Shown here piece by piece: positions 35,151-44,290 of a stretch of 64,000 bases of DNA. This DNA comes from Planctomycetota bacterium. Lineage in GTDB: Bacteria; Planctomycetota; Planctomycetia; Pirellulales; Lacipirellulaceae. A program made the position numbers and the translations under genes. The stretch covers positions 1-64,000 of the forward strand of contig JAADGV010000054.1 in assembly GCA_013152205.1 (NCBI GenBank). The letters run 5' to 3'. The notes under the pieces are model-generated. The model searched no databases and had not been told where the DNA came from. It worked only from the letters and a program-made list of their open reading frames with translations. Every line of letters starts with the position of its first letter. Positions within the stretch are counted from its first letter, which is position 1.

Positions 35151-35711
35151 GTGGCGCTATCTGAGATCGACCGTAGTTTACTTGAACGATGCATCGCCAA
35201 TCGGCCTCGTGCATGGGAGGACTTTGTTGACCGATTTATGGGCTTGGTGATCCATGTGATTAACCATACGGCCCAATGCCGGTCGATCTTGTTGACCTCC
35301 CCAGATCGCGAAGACTTGGCCGCCGAGGTGATGGTCACTCTGGTGCAAGACGACTTTGCCGTACTACGCCGATTTCATGGCAAGAGTAGCTTAGCCACTT
35401 ACCTGACCGTGATCGCTCGCCGAGTCGTCGTCAGGCAGTTGCTAGCGAACCGCACTGCAATGCCCCTGTCCGCAGCAGCCGAGGATTCGCTCGCAAGCAC
35501 CTCGGATGTCGAACAGCGAATCACCGACCACGAGGAAGTTGAACGGCTATTGCAACGGCTGGATGGCCCCGAAGAGAATGTGATGCGGATGTATCACCTC
35601 GAGGGCCGAACCTATCAAGAGATCAGCCGAAGCACAGGCATGCCCACCAACAGCGTCGGCCCAATGCTCACACGCCTACGAGTGCGGCTACGCGGCCAAG
35701 CAAAAGCGTAG
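35151..35711 (+). CDS. RNA polymerase sigma-70 family (ECF-like) sigma factor
   Basis: The 186-residue protein starts at a GTG. Region 2 spans about residues 18-100 (WEDFVDRFMGLVIHVIN, DREDLAAEVMVTLVQDDFAVLRRFHGKSSLATYLTVIARRVV). Region 4 spans about 125-182 (LLQRLDGPEENVMRMYHLEGRTYQEISRSTGMPTNSVGPMLTRLR). It lacks regions 1 and 3, as in extracytoplasmic-function sigmas. No anti-sigma gene follows; the next gene is convergent (GNAT). ECF factors without adjacent anti-sigma genes are frequent in planctomycetes. Confidence 0.9.
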   Translation: MALSEIDRSLLERCIANRPRAWEDFVDRFMGLVIHVINHTAQCRSILLTSPDREDLAAEVMVTLVQDDFAVLRRFHGKSSLATYLTVIARRVVVRQLLANRTAMPLSAAAEDSLASTSDVEQRITDHEEVERLLQRLDGPEENVMRMYHLEGRTYQEISRSTGMPTNSVGPMLTRLRVRLRGQAKA

Positions 35712-35731
35712 CGGCTTTCAAAAAAGCTGCT

Positions 35732-36295
35732 CTAGTACCCCGGCCCGCGTAGGTCGATCTCGCCCCCGGGCCAATTGCCGCTGCCTGGGTAACGCATGAT
35801 TTCTTTGTCCCAGAACGGGGAGCCATGGGCATCTTTTTCGAGCGAATTGATGATGGGGTTCTCGATGATGGTAGCACCGAGTTTTTCGTAGAACGGCCGA
35901 ACTTCTAGAGTGGTTTGAAAGAGCGAGAAGGGAAATGTCCCATCATCAACAAGCTCGAAGACCGCTCGAACGACAATTTCGCCTAAACCGCGTCCACGTT
36001 GTTCTGGAGCCGTACAAACGCGAGTCAACCCCGCGATAACCATGTCGCCTGCCGCGGTGCCAATTGTCCGGGGCAAAACGGCCGCATGGGCAATGATCTG
36101 GCCATTTTCGCGGATGAAAAGCGATCGCGGGGCCTGGGCTTCAAGGCCCGCGTAGTGGTCGCCCAAGGCAAGCAACTGTTCATGCCGAACCGCCACGGTC
36201 TTTACGGATTTAGGCCATACACTCACCAATAGCTCAGCGATTTCGGTCGCTTGGGCATTAGGCAGTGTTCTTATATCTAGAGTTTCGACCTGCAT
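35732..36295 (-). CDS. GNAT-family N-acetyltransferase
   Basis: The 187-residue protein shows the GNAT core: SLFIRENGQIIAHAAVLPRTI (strands 2-4), MVIAGLTRVCTAPEQRGRGLGEIVVRAVFEL (motif A with the RGRGLG pyrophosphate loop, about residues 84-115) and YEKLGATII (motif B, about 150). The family moves an acetyl group from acetyl-CoA to an amine; the acceptor is unknown. It converges with the sigma factor gene 20 bp away. Confidence 0.88.
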   Translation of the reverse strand: MQVETLDIRTLPNAQATEIAELLVSVWPKSVKTVAVRHEQLLALGDHYAGLEAQAPRSLFIRENGQIIAHAAVLPRTIGTAAGDMVIAGLTRVCTAPEQRGRGLGEIVVRAVFELVDDGTFPFSLFQTTLEVRPFYEKLGATIIENPIINSLEKDAHGSPFWDKEIMRYPGSGNWPGGEIDLRGPGY

Positions 36296-36518
36296 CTCGC
36301 AGTCCTTTCAAAGTGGCAAGGTGCCACGTTAGCAAAGAACCCGCCGAACGAAAAGTCGACCCTCGAAATAAGGGAGCCCTCAACCAAGCCAACCAGCCTC
36401 CTATTGAGGTATGCGCCAGGAAAACGACAGGCCGACCAACGGGAGTGCCGGATTTAGCAAGTGAGTGCTTGGAGCAAGTAAAGTTTCTGGCGCATACCTT
36501 AATAAAAGTCCAAAGTGC

Positions 36519-36578
36519 ATTCGTTAGCGGTGTCGGCCACGACATCCTCCCGCAGAACACTCCTGCAAACAGAAAAAG
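36519..36578. repeat. 60-bp dispersed repeat, copy 2
   Basis: A near-identical copy of 32522-32581 in the same orientation, ending just before the stop codon of the DUF1501 gene at 36584. It begins attcgttagcggtgtcggcc. Confidence 0.8.
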
Positions 36579-36583
36579 CCGCC

Positions 36584-38035
36584 CTAGGCCAACAACTCTT
36601 TAATCACCCGAGAAGGCAAGACGCCCGTAAGCCTCTGGTCGAGCCCTTGGTACTTGAAAGAGAGCCGTTCGTGGTCGTATCCCATCTGATGGAGAACCGT
36701 GGCGTGGAAGTCGCGGATATGCACGGGATTGTTCACGATGTTGTACGAGAAATCGTCGGTTTCGCCGTAGATCGTGCCGCCCTTCATGCCGCCGCCAGCC
36801 ATCCACATGGTGAAGCAACGCGGATGGTGGTCTCGCCCGTAGTTCGTTCTAGACAACCCACCTTGCGAGTAGATGGTACGCCCAAACTCGCCGCCCCAAA
36901 TAATCAAGGTGCTATCGAACAGCCCCCGTTGTTTGAGATCGTTAATCAGCGCGTAGGTCGCTTGGTCGATGTCGCGGCATTGGTCAGGCAGTCGCCCAGC
37001 CACGTTGCTGTGTGCGTCCCAATTGTTGTGGTAAATCTGGACAAAACGTACGCCCCGTTCGACCATCCGACGGGCCAACAGCACAGTGTTCGTAAAGCTA
37101 CCTGCCTTGAGGGCCTGGTCGCCATACAAATCGAGGGTCGACTGCGGTTCCGACTTCAGATCGGTCAGTTCAGGAACGCTGGCCTGCATGCGGTAGGCAA
37201 GTTCGAACTGCTGGATTCTTGTATGAGTCTCGGGATCTCCTGTACGAGCAAAGTTCAACTCATTGAGTTCCCTTAAACCATCGAGAGTAGCCCGGCGTAT
37301 TTTCCTTGGAACACCATCCGGGTTATTGATAAACAGGATGGGATCTCCGCTAGTTCGGAACGAAGTCGCCCCATATTCCCCCGGCAAGTAGCCCGAAGAC
37401 CAGAGCCGCGCAGAGATTGCCTGCACCTGCTCGGTATTCGTCGGCTTGGCGATCATTACGACAAAGGTGGGCAGATTCTCGTTAAGCGAACCGAGGCCGT
37501 ACGACGCCCATGCGCCGAGACAAGGACGTCCGGTGATTTGGTTGCCCGTTTGAATGTAACTGATAGCCGGTTCGTGATTGATCGCCTCGGTGTGCATGCT
37601 ACGGATAAAGACCATCTCATCGACAACCTTCTTGGTCCACGGCAAGAGTTCGCTCACCCACATGCCGCACTTCCCGGCTCGCTCGAACTTGTACATCGAA
37701 GGGGCGATCGGAAAACGCGATTGTCCCGACGTCATCGTAGTCAGACGCTGGCCGTTGCGCACCGACTCCGGCAAATCTTTGTCGTACCACTCCTCCATGG
37801 CCGGCTTGTAGTCATACATATCCAACTGCGGAGGTCCACCGACCATGTGCAGATAGATGATGTTTTTAACTTTAGGGCCGAAATGCGGCGGAATCACGCC
37901 CCCGCCGCCAGAAGCCGCCTGTGCCGCCGGCATCCCCGTCAACGTAGCGAGAGCAGCTCCGCCCAAAAGGTGTGAGCCTTGCGAGAAGAAATGCCTACGA
38001 GTGATGTTACGCTTAAATTCTTCAAAAGGAACCAT
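36584..38035 (-). CDS. DUF1501 protein with Tat-like leader
   Basis: The 483-residue protein has a leader ITRRHFFSQGSHLLGGAALATL resembling a twin-arginine signal. The body follows DUF1501, an alkaline-phosphatase/sulfatase-fold family: NIIYLHMVGGPPQLDMYDYKP near residue 58, FIRSMHTEAINHEPA near 138, FVQIYHNNWDAHS near 330, TLIIWGGEFGRTIYSQ near 375, GRDHHPRCFTMWMAGGG near 400, and DFHATVLHQMG near 450. It is encoded 39 bp after a DUF1549/DUF1553 gene on the same strand. This pair is a planctomycete signature and is thought to act in periplasmic degradation of complex polymers, with the exact reaction unknown. Confidence 0.93.
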   Translation of the reverse strand: MVPFEEFKRNITRRHFFSQGSHLLGGAALATLTGMPAAQAASGGGGVIPPHFGPKVKNIIYLHMVGGPPQLDMYDYKPAMEEWYDKDLPESVRNGQRLTTMTSGQSRFPIAPSMYKFERAGKCGMWVSELLPWTKKVVDEMVFIRSMHTEAINHEPAISYIQTGNQITGRPCLGAWASYGLGSLNENLPTFVVMIAKPTNTEQVQAISARLWSSGYLPGEYGATSFRTSGDPILFINNPDGVPRKIRRATLDGLRELNELNFARTGDPETHTRIQQFELAYRMQASVPELTDLKSEPQSTLDLYGDQALKAGSFTNTVLLARRMVERGVRFVQIYHNNWDAHSNVAGRLPDQCRDIDQATYALINDLKQRGLFDSTLIIWGGEFGRTIYSQGGLSRTNYGRDHHPRCFTMWMAGGGMKGGTIYGETDDFSYNIVNNPVHIRDFHATVLHQMGYDHERLSFKYQGLDQRLTGVLPSRVIKELLA

Positions 38036-38074
38036 CGTCTACTCCGCTTGTTATATCGCGACGTCGTTCGGCTG

Positions 38075-41000
38075 TTACTTGTTTAACACTTCATCAAGAT
38101 TCATTAACTGATTGACCAGCATTGTCCAAGCCGCCAGTTCAGCTGGCGGAATATTCTCGTCGGCCAACGTTTCGCCGACGGCCAACAGCTTTCGAGCGTC
38201 ATCCAGATTGCCCTCGTAGTACGAAAGTATTTCTTGCAACGAGTTTTCGAGAATGACGATCTCTTCTGGCATAAAGTCGCGGGCAAGTAGCCGGTTACCG
38301 ATCAAATGAAGGCGACTATTCGTTTCCGCGTCTCCGGCGAGGATTGCCCGTTGTGCCATCTGCCTGGCCGCTTCGACGAACTGCTCGTCGTTGAGCGTCA
38401 CCAAAGCCTGTAAGGGGGTATTCGTACGCTCACGACGCACTGTGCAGAACTCGCGGTTCGGGGCGTTGAAAATATCCATCGACGCCGGCGGGGCCATCCG
38501 TTTAACAAACGTATAGAGACTACGCCGATAAAGACTCTCGCCCGTGTCTCGCTGATATTTCGCCGTATTGCTGCTATCCATCGCGATTGCTTCCCAGACA
38601 CCGGGCGGCTGGTAAGGTTTCACACTCGGGCCACCAAGTTTGGTAGCAAGTAGCCCGCTCACGGCGAGAGCGTAATCCCGTACCATTTCGGCATCCATAC
38701 GAAAGCGGGGCCCACGGGCATAAAAATGGTTCGACGGGTCGCGTTCGAGCTTCTCGGGCGTAGTAACCGCAGCTTGCCGATAGGTGGCCGACATGACCAT
38801 CAGCTTGAAAAAATGTTTGATATCCCAACCCGATTCGCGAAATTCAACGGCCAACCAGTCGAGCAACTTAGGATGTGAGGGAAGTTCTCCCGAGACGCCA
38901 ATATCGTTTGCCGTGCGTACCAGTCCCGTTCCAAACACTTCTTGCCAGTAACGATTCACGGTCACGCGGCTTGTAGTAGGATGCTCAGGGCTCAACAACC
39001 ATTGAGCAAACCCAAGCCGGTTTCTCGGCGCGTCAGCAGGAAAAGGGGGAAGGACGGCAGGAGTGTCGGGAGAGACTTGATCGAGTCGTTGATCGTATTC
39101 TCCACGATTCAAAACGAAGGCAATCGCCGGCTCGTCTTTTTCTTGCATCACATGCGTCGTCGCACCGCGGCTGCGGATGTCGTCTCGCTCACGCTCAGCC
39201 GTTGCGAGCTTCGAGGAACGGCTCTTGTACTCTTCATCAATCGAACTGAGCCAGTAAGTGTAGATGTCGTTGACCTCGGCCTCAGTACGCGTTTCAGGGG
39301 CCTTGGCTAGCGTGGCAAGCGATTGCCGATGGCTACCCATCACAGCGACCTCAGCGGGGCTGAGCACGCGGGTGTAAAGGCGAATATCCTGCAACCCACC
39401 ATGAAATGGACTGCCCGGATGGCGGGAGCCGATATGAAACGGCGCGTCAGTTCGAATCGAGGAGTCGTCGAGCTTGTCATTTTCGACACTGGTTGCCTGT
39501 GGTTTGCCATCGTAGTAGATTTTCACCCCCGCAGCTTTTCGCGAACCATCGTACGTAACAACCACATGAACCCAACGGTTGGCATCCACTTGTGGCTTAG
39601 CAACAACCTTCAGGCCACGATCCGACCACGAGCTAATAACGTGCATACCAACCTGGCGTTTCTGCATCCAAAAATCCCACCCGCGATGAGAGTCGGCAAC
39701 ATCCATGCGAGAAAAGATGGCCCCCATGGTGTCGTTCGCTGGGATGTTGATCCAGGCAGAGCAGCTTATGGGCTGATCGGCTTCAAAGTCGCCTACGTCA
39801 GCAAATTCAGCCACCGAGCCTTGAACGGCCAACGCTTTACCACCAATTCCATCTCGCCAACTGGCCGATTCGTTCAACGAAGTTTCTACCGGCGCCCCTG
39901 CGACAAGAATTTGGGCCGTCCGTCCGTCACCTTCGTCGAATTTAGCTTGAAAGTGAAGTTCGTTTGAAGAAACTGGCGGAGCAAACGATTCCCGAGTTGC
40001 ACTGGCCAACCACTTATCAAAGTCGGGTCGCGCTTCTTGACGGCGGCCTTCGGTGTGCTTCTTGGCCTTCTCGACAATCGTTTGAATCTCTACCCAACGG
40101 GCTCGGTCTGCTTCAGCAGGCACGACGATAATGGGAGGCGGATCTTTGATATTTTGGTCCCGCACCTTCTGCGTCGAGTTATTAAAGAACGCCGCCATTT
40201 GGTAAAACTCTTTTTGGCTCAACGGATCAAACTTATGGCTGTGGCAAACAGCGCAGTTAGCCGTTAACCCAAGCCAAATCTGAGCGACCGTCTCGGTACG
40301 ATCACGGGTGTAGAGCACATCGTATTCCTCATCGATAATGCCCCCTTCGTTGGTCGTCATGTTGCAACGGTTAAAGCCCGAGGCAATTCGCTGATCGAGG
40401 GTGGCATTTGGTAGCAGGTCGCCGGCCAAGTTTTCGATGGTGAACTGATCGTAAGGCATGTTAGCATTGAAAGCTTTGATCACCCAATCGCGGTAGGCCC
40501 ACATCTCGCGGTAGTTATCAAAGTGGATGCCGTGCGTGTCGGCATAGCGTGCATAGTCGAGCCAATAGCGGCCCCGATGCTCGCCCCAAGACGACGAGGC
40601 CAACAGCCGATCAACGAGTTGCTCATAAGCGTCGGGCGACTGATCCGCGACAAATTCTTCGACCAGCTTGGGCTCAGGGGGCAAACCCGTAAGGTCGAGG
40701 CTAACCCGACGAGCCAAAGTTCGACGGTCGGCTTCAGAAGCCGGTGTCAGGCCGAGTGGTAACATCTGGGCGAGTACGAAGTCGTCGATCGGATTTAGCG
40801 GCCAGCTTTGAATGGCAGAACGATTTTCCGGCTTAAGGTCTTGTTCTGCCAGCAAAGCAGCAAGGTCGGGCTTCTCGGGACGCGTGGGGGCCAAATACGA
40901 CCAATGCAGCTCATACTCCGCCCCCTCGTTCACCCATTGGCGAAGAGTTTCGATTTGCTCCGCCGTAAGCTGCTTCTTGGTTGCCGGCGGCGGCATGATT

Positions 41001-41269
41001 TCGTCGGGGTCGTCAGAAAGAAGCCGACGAATCATCTCGCTCTCGTCAGCCTTGCCCGGCACAAGAGCACCAAAGTCAATGACGGCTTCGCGTTGGTCGA
41101 GGCGAAGATCAGCCTCTCGAGACGCGCTGTCCGCCCCATGGCAGGCAAAGCATTTTGCGACAAGGATGGGCCGGATGTCGCGATTGTACTGCAACTCAGC
41201 CTGGACAAGCGAAGTCGAGGCCAACGCTGAGAACAAACCAACAACGAAGAGCGAGAGCTTGACAGTCAA
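38075..41269 (-). CDS. PSCyt1-DUF1549-LamG-DUF1553 multidomain exported protein
   Basis: The protein has about 1064 residues from a TTG at 41269 with AAGGAGC upstream; a signal peptide is visible (LSLFVVGLFSALASTSLVQA). Order: a cytochrome-c-like PSCyt1 module with haem motif CFACHG (about residue 40), DUF1549 (WPLNPIDDFVLAQM onward, about 135-350, with a second CAVCHSH near 340), a LamG/concanavalin-like domain (SCSAWINIPANDTMGAIFSRM, near 510-650) and DUF1553 (FAQWLLSPEHPTTSRVTVNRYWQEVFG, about 760-1010). It is probably a periplasmic c-type haem protein binding polysaccharide and working with the DUF1501 partner downstream. The LamG insertion suggests carbohydrate contact (inferred). Confidence 0.93.
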   Translation of the reverse strand: MTVKLSLFVVGLFSALASTSLVQAELQYNRDIRPILVAKCFACHGADSASREADLRLDQREAVIDFGALVPGKADESEMIRRLLSDDPDEIMPPPATKKQLTAEQIETLRQWVNEGAEYELHWSYLAPTRPEKPDLAALLAEQDLKPENRSAIQSWPLNPIDDFVLAQMLPLGLTPASEADRRTLARRVSLDLTGLPPEPKLVEEFVADQSPDAYEQLVDRLLASSSWGEHRGRYWLDYARYADTHGIHFDNYREMWAYRDWVIKAFNANMPYDQFTIENLAGDLLPNATLDQRIASGFNRCNMTTNEGGIIDEEYDVLYTRDRTETVAQIWLGLTANCAVCHSHKFDPLSQKEFYQMAAFFNNSTQKVRDQNIKDPPPIIVVPAEADRARWVEIQTIVEKAKKHTEGRRQEARPDFDKWLASATRESFAPPVSSNELHFQAKFDEGDGRTAQILVAGAPVETSLNESASWRDGIGGKALAVQGSVAEFADVGDFEADQPISCSAWINIPANDTMGAIFSRMDVADSHRGWDFWMQKRQVGMHVISSWSDRGLKVVAKPQVDANRWVHVVVTYDGSRKAAGVKIYYDGKPQATSVENDKLDDSSIRTDAPFHIGSRHPGSPFHGGLQDIRLYTRVLSPAEVAVMGSHRQSLATLAKAPETRTEAEVNDIYTYWLSSIDEEYKSRSSKLATAERERDDIRSRGATTHVMQEKDEPAIAFVLNRGEYDQRLDQVSPDTPAVLPPFPADAPRNRLGFAQWLLSPEHPTTSRVTVNRYWQEVFGTGLVRTANDIGVSGELPSHPKLLDWLAVEFRESGWDIKHFFKLMVMSATYRQAAVTTPEKLERDPSNHFYARGPRFRMDAEMVRDYALAVSGLLATKLGGPSVKPYQPPGVWEAIAMDSSNTAKYQRDTGESLYRRSLYTFVKRMAPPASMDIFNAPNREFCTVRRERTNTPLQALVTLNDEQFVEAARQMAQRAILAGDAETNSRLHLIGNRLLARDFMPEEIVILENSLQEILSYYEGNLDDARKLLAVGETLADENIPPAELAAWTMLVNQLMNLDEVLNK

Positions 41270-41322
41270 CTTGATTGCTCCTTGCAAACACGGTTACAGA
41301 ATTGGGTTCTTCAGGTATTTTA

Positions 41323-41430
41323 GTGGCTGAACATTGCTTAGTGGCTGAACATTGCTTAGTGGCTGAACATTGCTTAGTGGCTGAACATTGCTTAGTGGCT
41401 GAACATCGCTTAGTGGCTGAACATCGCATC
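41323..41430. repeat. Six tandem copies of an 18-bp unit
   Basis: The unit gtggctgaacattgctta is repeated head-to-tail: four identical copies (41323-41394), then one with atc for att (41395-41412), then a last one ending catc (41413-41430). It lies 5' of the DUF1553 gene, within its leader or promoter. There are no spacers, so it is not a CRISPR array. The count of repeats is probably variable between strains. Confidence 0.95.
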
Positions 41431-41770
41431 GAAGCAGCAAAGCTGCTTCTGCCCCAAAGGGGCAAAACATCATAGCCTGGGGCAAGGCAAGCGAGCATCG
41501 CGAGGCTTGCCGCCGCCCTAGGTTAATTTGCGTCAATGCCTTCGGCCGAGTTTCAGTTCGGCCAACTCACCGGCACGCAGCCGAGGCCGAAACTCATCCG
41601 CGGCTTGATTTCGTCCTCGGCAACGCTCCGTTGTTAAATCACGCTGTCCTCTCGGACAATTGTTCGGTTGCTTACTAACCCAGGGCGACGCCAACCTTTG
41701 CTGCGCTTCGGTTGGCTCTGCCCTGGGCTTTCATATTTTGCCCTTTTCAGGGCATTTGGTCCCCTAGCCA
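41431..41770. repeat. Composite palindromic non-coding repeat region
   Basis: This gene-free stretch is made of small palindromes: gcagcaaagctgc, gccccaaaggggc, ggccgagtttcagttcggcc, and a long fold-back in which CCCAGGGC and CCAACC (41680-41696) pair with GGTTGG and GCCCTGGG (41710-41730). It ends with gcccttttcagggc. Such REP-like composites occur in many planctomycete and Bacteroidetes intergenic regions. No transposase is present. Confidence 0.6.
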
Positions 41771-41922
41771 CCAAAACTCCGGAAGAATCCAGAATGGCGG
41801 AAACCACCAGGCAGCCATAATTCAAGATACACAGGTCCTATTATTACTTCTACTACCTTATTATTACAATCGGAAAGCCAAATCTCTTGCAAATTCAGCG
41901 CATGTTTTTGTATATTAACCGC

Positions 41923-42693
41923 ATGAAAGACCCCGCTGCAGACCCCGCTGCAGAATTTGGAGCTTGGCAAGATCGCTTTTTTGGCAATCTGGCCAATCCG
42001 GGAGCATTGCTCGATTTATTCGATTATTTGCCCGGCGTATACATGTACGTCAAAGACATTCAGGGGCAATTTGTACGTGCCAATCGGGTGGTTTGCGAGG
42101 TGGTGGGGGTCGCGTCGCCATCGGAGGTGATCGGAAAAACCGATTTCGACTTTTTCCCGCCCGCAATTGCTGCCCAATACGTCGAGGAAGATCAGCGCGT
42201 GATTTCCTCGGGCAAACCGCTGACCGATCAGGTTTGGCTGGTCCCTGGGCCAAACGGTTTGCCTCATTGGTATCTGTGCAACAAAATTCCTCTTTACGAT
42301 CGCGAACAGTCGGTGGTCGGCATTGCCGGAATCAAACGCCCCTATGAAAGCGGGGGAGGAAACGCTACAGGCTACGGTCGTTTGTTAAGTGTTGTCGAGT
42401 ATGTCTCAGAAAAGTATGGCGAGGAAATCGAAGTATCGGATCTTGCTGCCCACACCCATCTATCCGTTAGCCAACTGCAACGAGAGTTTTCACGCCTATT
42501 TGGGATTACCCCAGTACGATATATCCGCGAAGTACGCATCGGCGTTGCACGTCACCAAATGGCGACCAGCGACGACAGTTTGGCAACGATTGCAAACCAT
42601 TGCGGATTCTACGACCAAAGCCACTTCACACGACAGTTCAAAAATTCCACCGGCATGACGCCGATGGAATATCGCAAACGCTTTCAAGTGTAG
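41923..42693 (+). CDS. PAS-domain AraC-family transcriptional regulator
   Basis: The protein has 256 residues from ATG 41923 (MKDPAADPAAEF); ATG 41902 is also possible. A PAS fold spans about residues 35-140 (LFDYLPGVYMYVKDIQGQFVRAN, VIGKTDFDFFPPAIAAQYVEED, WYLCNKIPLYDREQSVVGIAGI). An AraC/XylS double helix-turn-helix follows (about 155-256): IEVSDLAAHTHLSVSQLQREF and SLATIANHCGFYDQSHFTRQFKN, ending TGMTPMEYRKRF. It likely senses a small molecule through PAS and activates sugar-catabolic genes. The start includes a tandem DNA duplication (gaccccgctgca twice) that yields PAADPAAE. It may control the upstream DUF1553 operon (inferred). Confidence 0.92.
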   Translation: MKDPAADPAAEFGAWQDRFFGNLANPGALLDLFDYLPGVYMYVKDIQGQFVRANRVVCEVVGVASPSEVIGKTDFDFFPPAIAAQYVEEDQRVISSGKPLTDQVWLVPGPNGLPHWYLCNKIPLYDREQSVVGIAGIKRPYESGGGNATGYGRLLSVVEYVSEKYGEEIEVSDLAAHTHLSVSQLQREFSRLFGITPVRYIREVRIGVARHQMATSDDSLATIANHCGFYDQSHFTRQFKNSTGMTPMEYRKRFQV

Positions 42694-42712
42694 AGGCCGA
42701 GCACACGACCCG

Positions 42713-43543
42713 TTAGCGTTGGCGGCCACGCCAACCTCCAAGAAGGGCCAAGCCGCCAATGCCGAAGAGGGCCAAGCTGGCAGGCTCAGGGACGATAACC
42801 AACCCATCTCCCGAAACGTCGATTTGAACGCCTTTCTTTTTGATCAAAGCACTGCTGAACAGGTCAGCAGCAGTAAGCAAGGTGTTATCAAAGAGCAAGC
42901 TGACTTTAGTGGCATCGCCCACAATAAGATTCGCGTCCAGATACCCAGCAACATCGATTTGTGCGTAGCCTTCCCAGGGAGTAGCAATGCCATCATCGAT
43001 CGAGCGCTCGTAGATGCCGCCATTGGGACCGCCGCCCGTGGTAACGATCAACGGTTGGGTTTGCATCGGTAGACTGACAGCCACGCCATCGACTTCCAAA
43101 ACCTGCCAGAAAAACGAGGCACCAACCTGAGCAGTTGCCAAGCTACCTGGCAGTCCGCCTAAGGTAAAATCGCCGAATTCGCTAATCAAGATATCGTCGA
43201 TCGAGTAGCTAGGACCAACCATCAGAGTCGTCGAAAATTCGCTATCAATTGCGTCAGACCCATTGGTAGCCTGAGAAAGAAAATTCTGTGGATCGAGAAT
43301 CAACGAATTCCCAACCGCATTTGGGCTACCAGAGCCAGGCATCGGGGCGAACAGTGAAGTCGGTAGGGCATTGTCTTCTTCGACATCGAGGAACACGACA
43401 TTGCCGCCCGGATCGCTTAGATCTCCCCAGTTGAAGACCCCGGCGGAAACAAGGGCGGGGTGGGCTGCAAACGCAAAAATCGCTAACAAAGTAGCAGCAG
43501 GGAGCGCGCGCAAAGGCTGCGCAATAAATTTCGGGTGTCTCAT
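42713..43543 (-). CDS. PEP-CTERM sorting-domain protein
   Basis: The 276-residue protein has a Sec signal peptide (ALPAATLLAIFAFAAHPALVSA) and a secreted beta-rich body (GVFNWGDLSDPGGNVVFLDVEED). A C-terminal sorting signal follows: VPEPASLALFGIGGLALLGG, then the basic tail WRGRQR. PEP-CTERM signals are recognised by exosortase and hold proteins at or near the outer surface. No exosortase gene is in the window. AGGAGAGG precedes the ATG. The cargo function is unknown; such proteins are typical of biofilm-forming planctomycetes. Confidence 0.93.
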   Translation of the reverse strand: MRHPKFIAQPLRALPAATLLAIFAFAAHPALVSAGVFNWGDLSDPGGNVVFLDVEEDNALPTSLFAPMPGSGSPNAVGNSLILDPQNFLSQATNGSDAIDSEFSTTLMVGPSYSIDDILISEFGDFTLGGLPGSLATAQVGASFFWQVLEVDGVAVSLPMQTQPLIVTTGGGPNGGIYERSIDDGIATPWEGYAQIDVAGYLDANLIVGDATKVSLLFDNTLLTAADLFSSALIKKKGVQIDVSGDGLVIVPEPASLALFGIGGLALLGGWRGRQR

Positions 43544-43954
43544 CGGCCTCTCCTAATACGGTATGTGCTTCTCTTCGGGTGGGACGGACTGCTCTTAGCA
43601 ACCCGTTGAAGGCTAGCCATTTGCGAGTCCCGGCCAGAAAAAGGCCTTATAGATACGAGCAGCAGTTCCGCGTGCTATCTCGCTTCGGTACCCGCAGCCT
43701 CCGCCAGTCGTGCAGCTAACATTTCCGAAGAAATTCCTCTGCGGCGGTGCCTACAACTTCCACTATGCTTGCAAAAAATGGCGTTGCAAGCAATTTTGCA
43801 AAAAATCAACGGCAATCCATAGGCCCTGGCATTCGCGGGCGTCTCAAAAAAGGCTCTCAGAGCCCAAAAACAATGTTCCTACCCGCCCCCGACGCCACAT
43901 TTGTGCCGTAACGGCCAGCTGGCGAACAATATGCCTGAAGCACCAAAATTCTCA
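43544..43954. other. Gene-free region upstream of the PEP-CTERM gene
   Basis: It contains the promoter side of the PEP-CTERM gene and TTGCAA-rich short repeats (cttgcaaaaaatgg, gttgcaagcaattttgcaaaaaatc at about 43768-43806). No coding frame looks real and no RNA gene was recognised. Confidence 0.4.
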
Positions 43955-44048
43955 GTTGAAATTGTGCCACCACATCTGGGAGAATAGCGATCAGATTTTA
44001 GCCGTGAGCGATCAGCTTTTTCGTCATTCGTCATTCAGATTTCGTCAT
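43955..44048 (+). repeat. About 95-bp dispersed repeat, copy 1
   Basis: Starting gttgaaattgtgccaccaca and ending ttcgtcatt, this block matches 61590-61682 on the same strand at roughly 85-90 percent identity by eye (ccaccac-tctggga-aatagcg-tcag-ttttagccgt). Beyond it, both sites continue with similar AT-rich 'tccgcattccgaa', 'aaatcaaaaatc' style text until a gene end or start (hemH here, lpxA there). Confidence 0.85.
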
Positions 44049-44290
44049 TGATAACGCCCAAATGGACAATATTTTTCCCTTCCGCACTCCGATTTCCGCA
44101 TTCCGAACTCCCTTTTGTCCACCTCAATGCGTTTTCCCCGCGTTTCGTGCCAAAACTAACCCACCAAACACTACGATACCAGCACCAACCCACACAATTT
44201 TGTCCAATAAAGTCCCCCCAGCCGCTCGCGGCTTAGCCAAATCAAAAATCTTAAATCAACAATCAAACATCCCCCACTCCCCCCAATGCC

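Noticed and set aside
41323-41430. CRISPR array
   Set aside because: The 18-bp units are contiguous without spacers and no cas gene is present.
42713-43543. An exosortase locus around the PEP-CTERM protein
   Set aside because: No exosortase or glycosyltransferase genes occur in the window; only the cargo protein is here.
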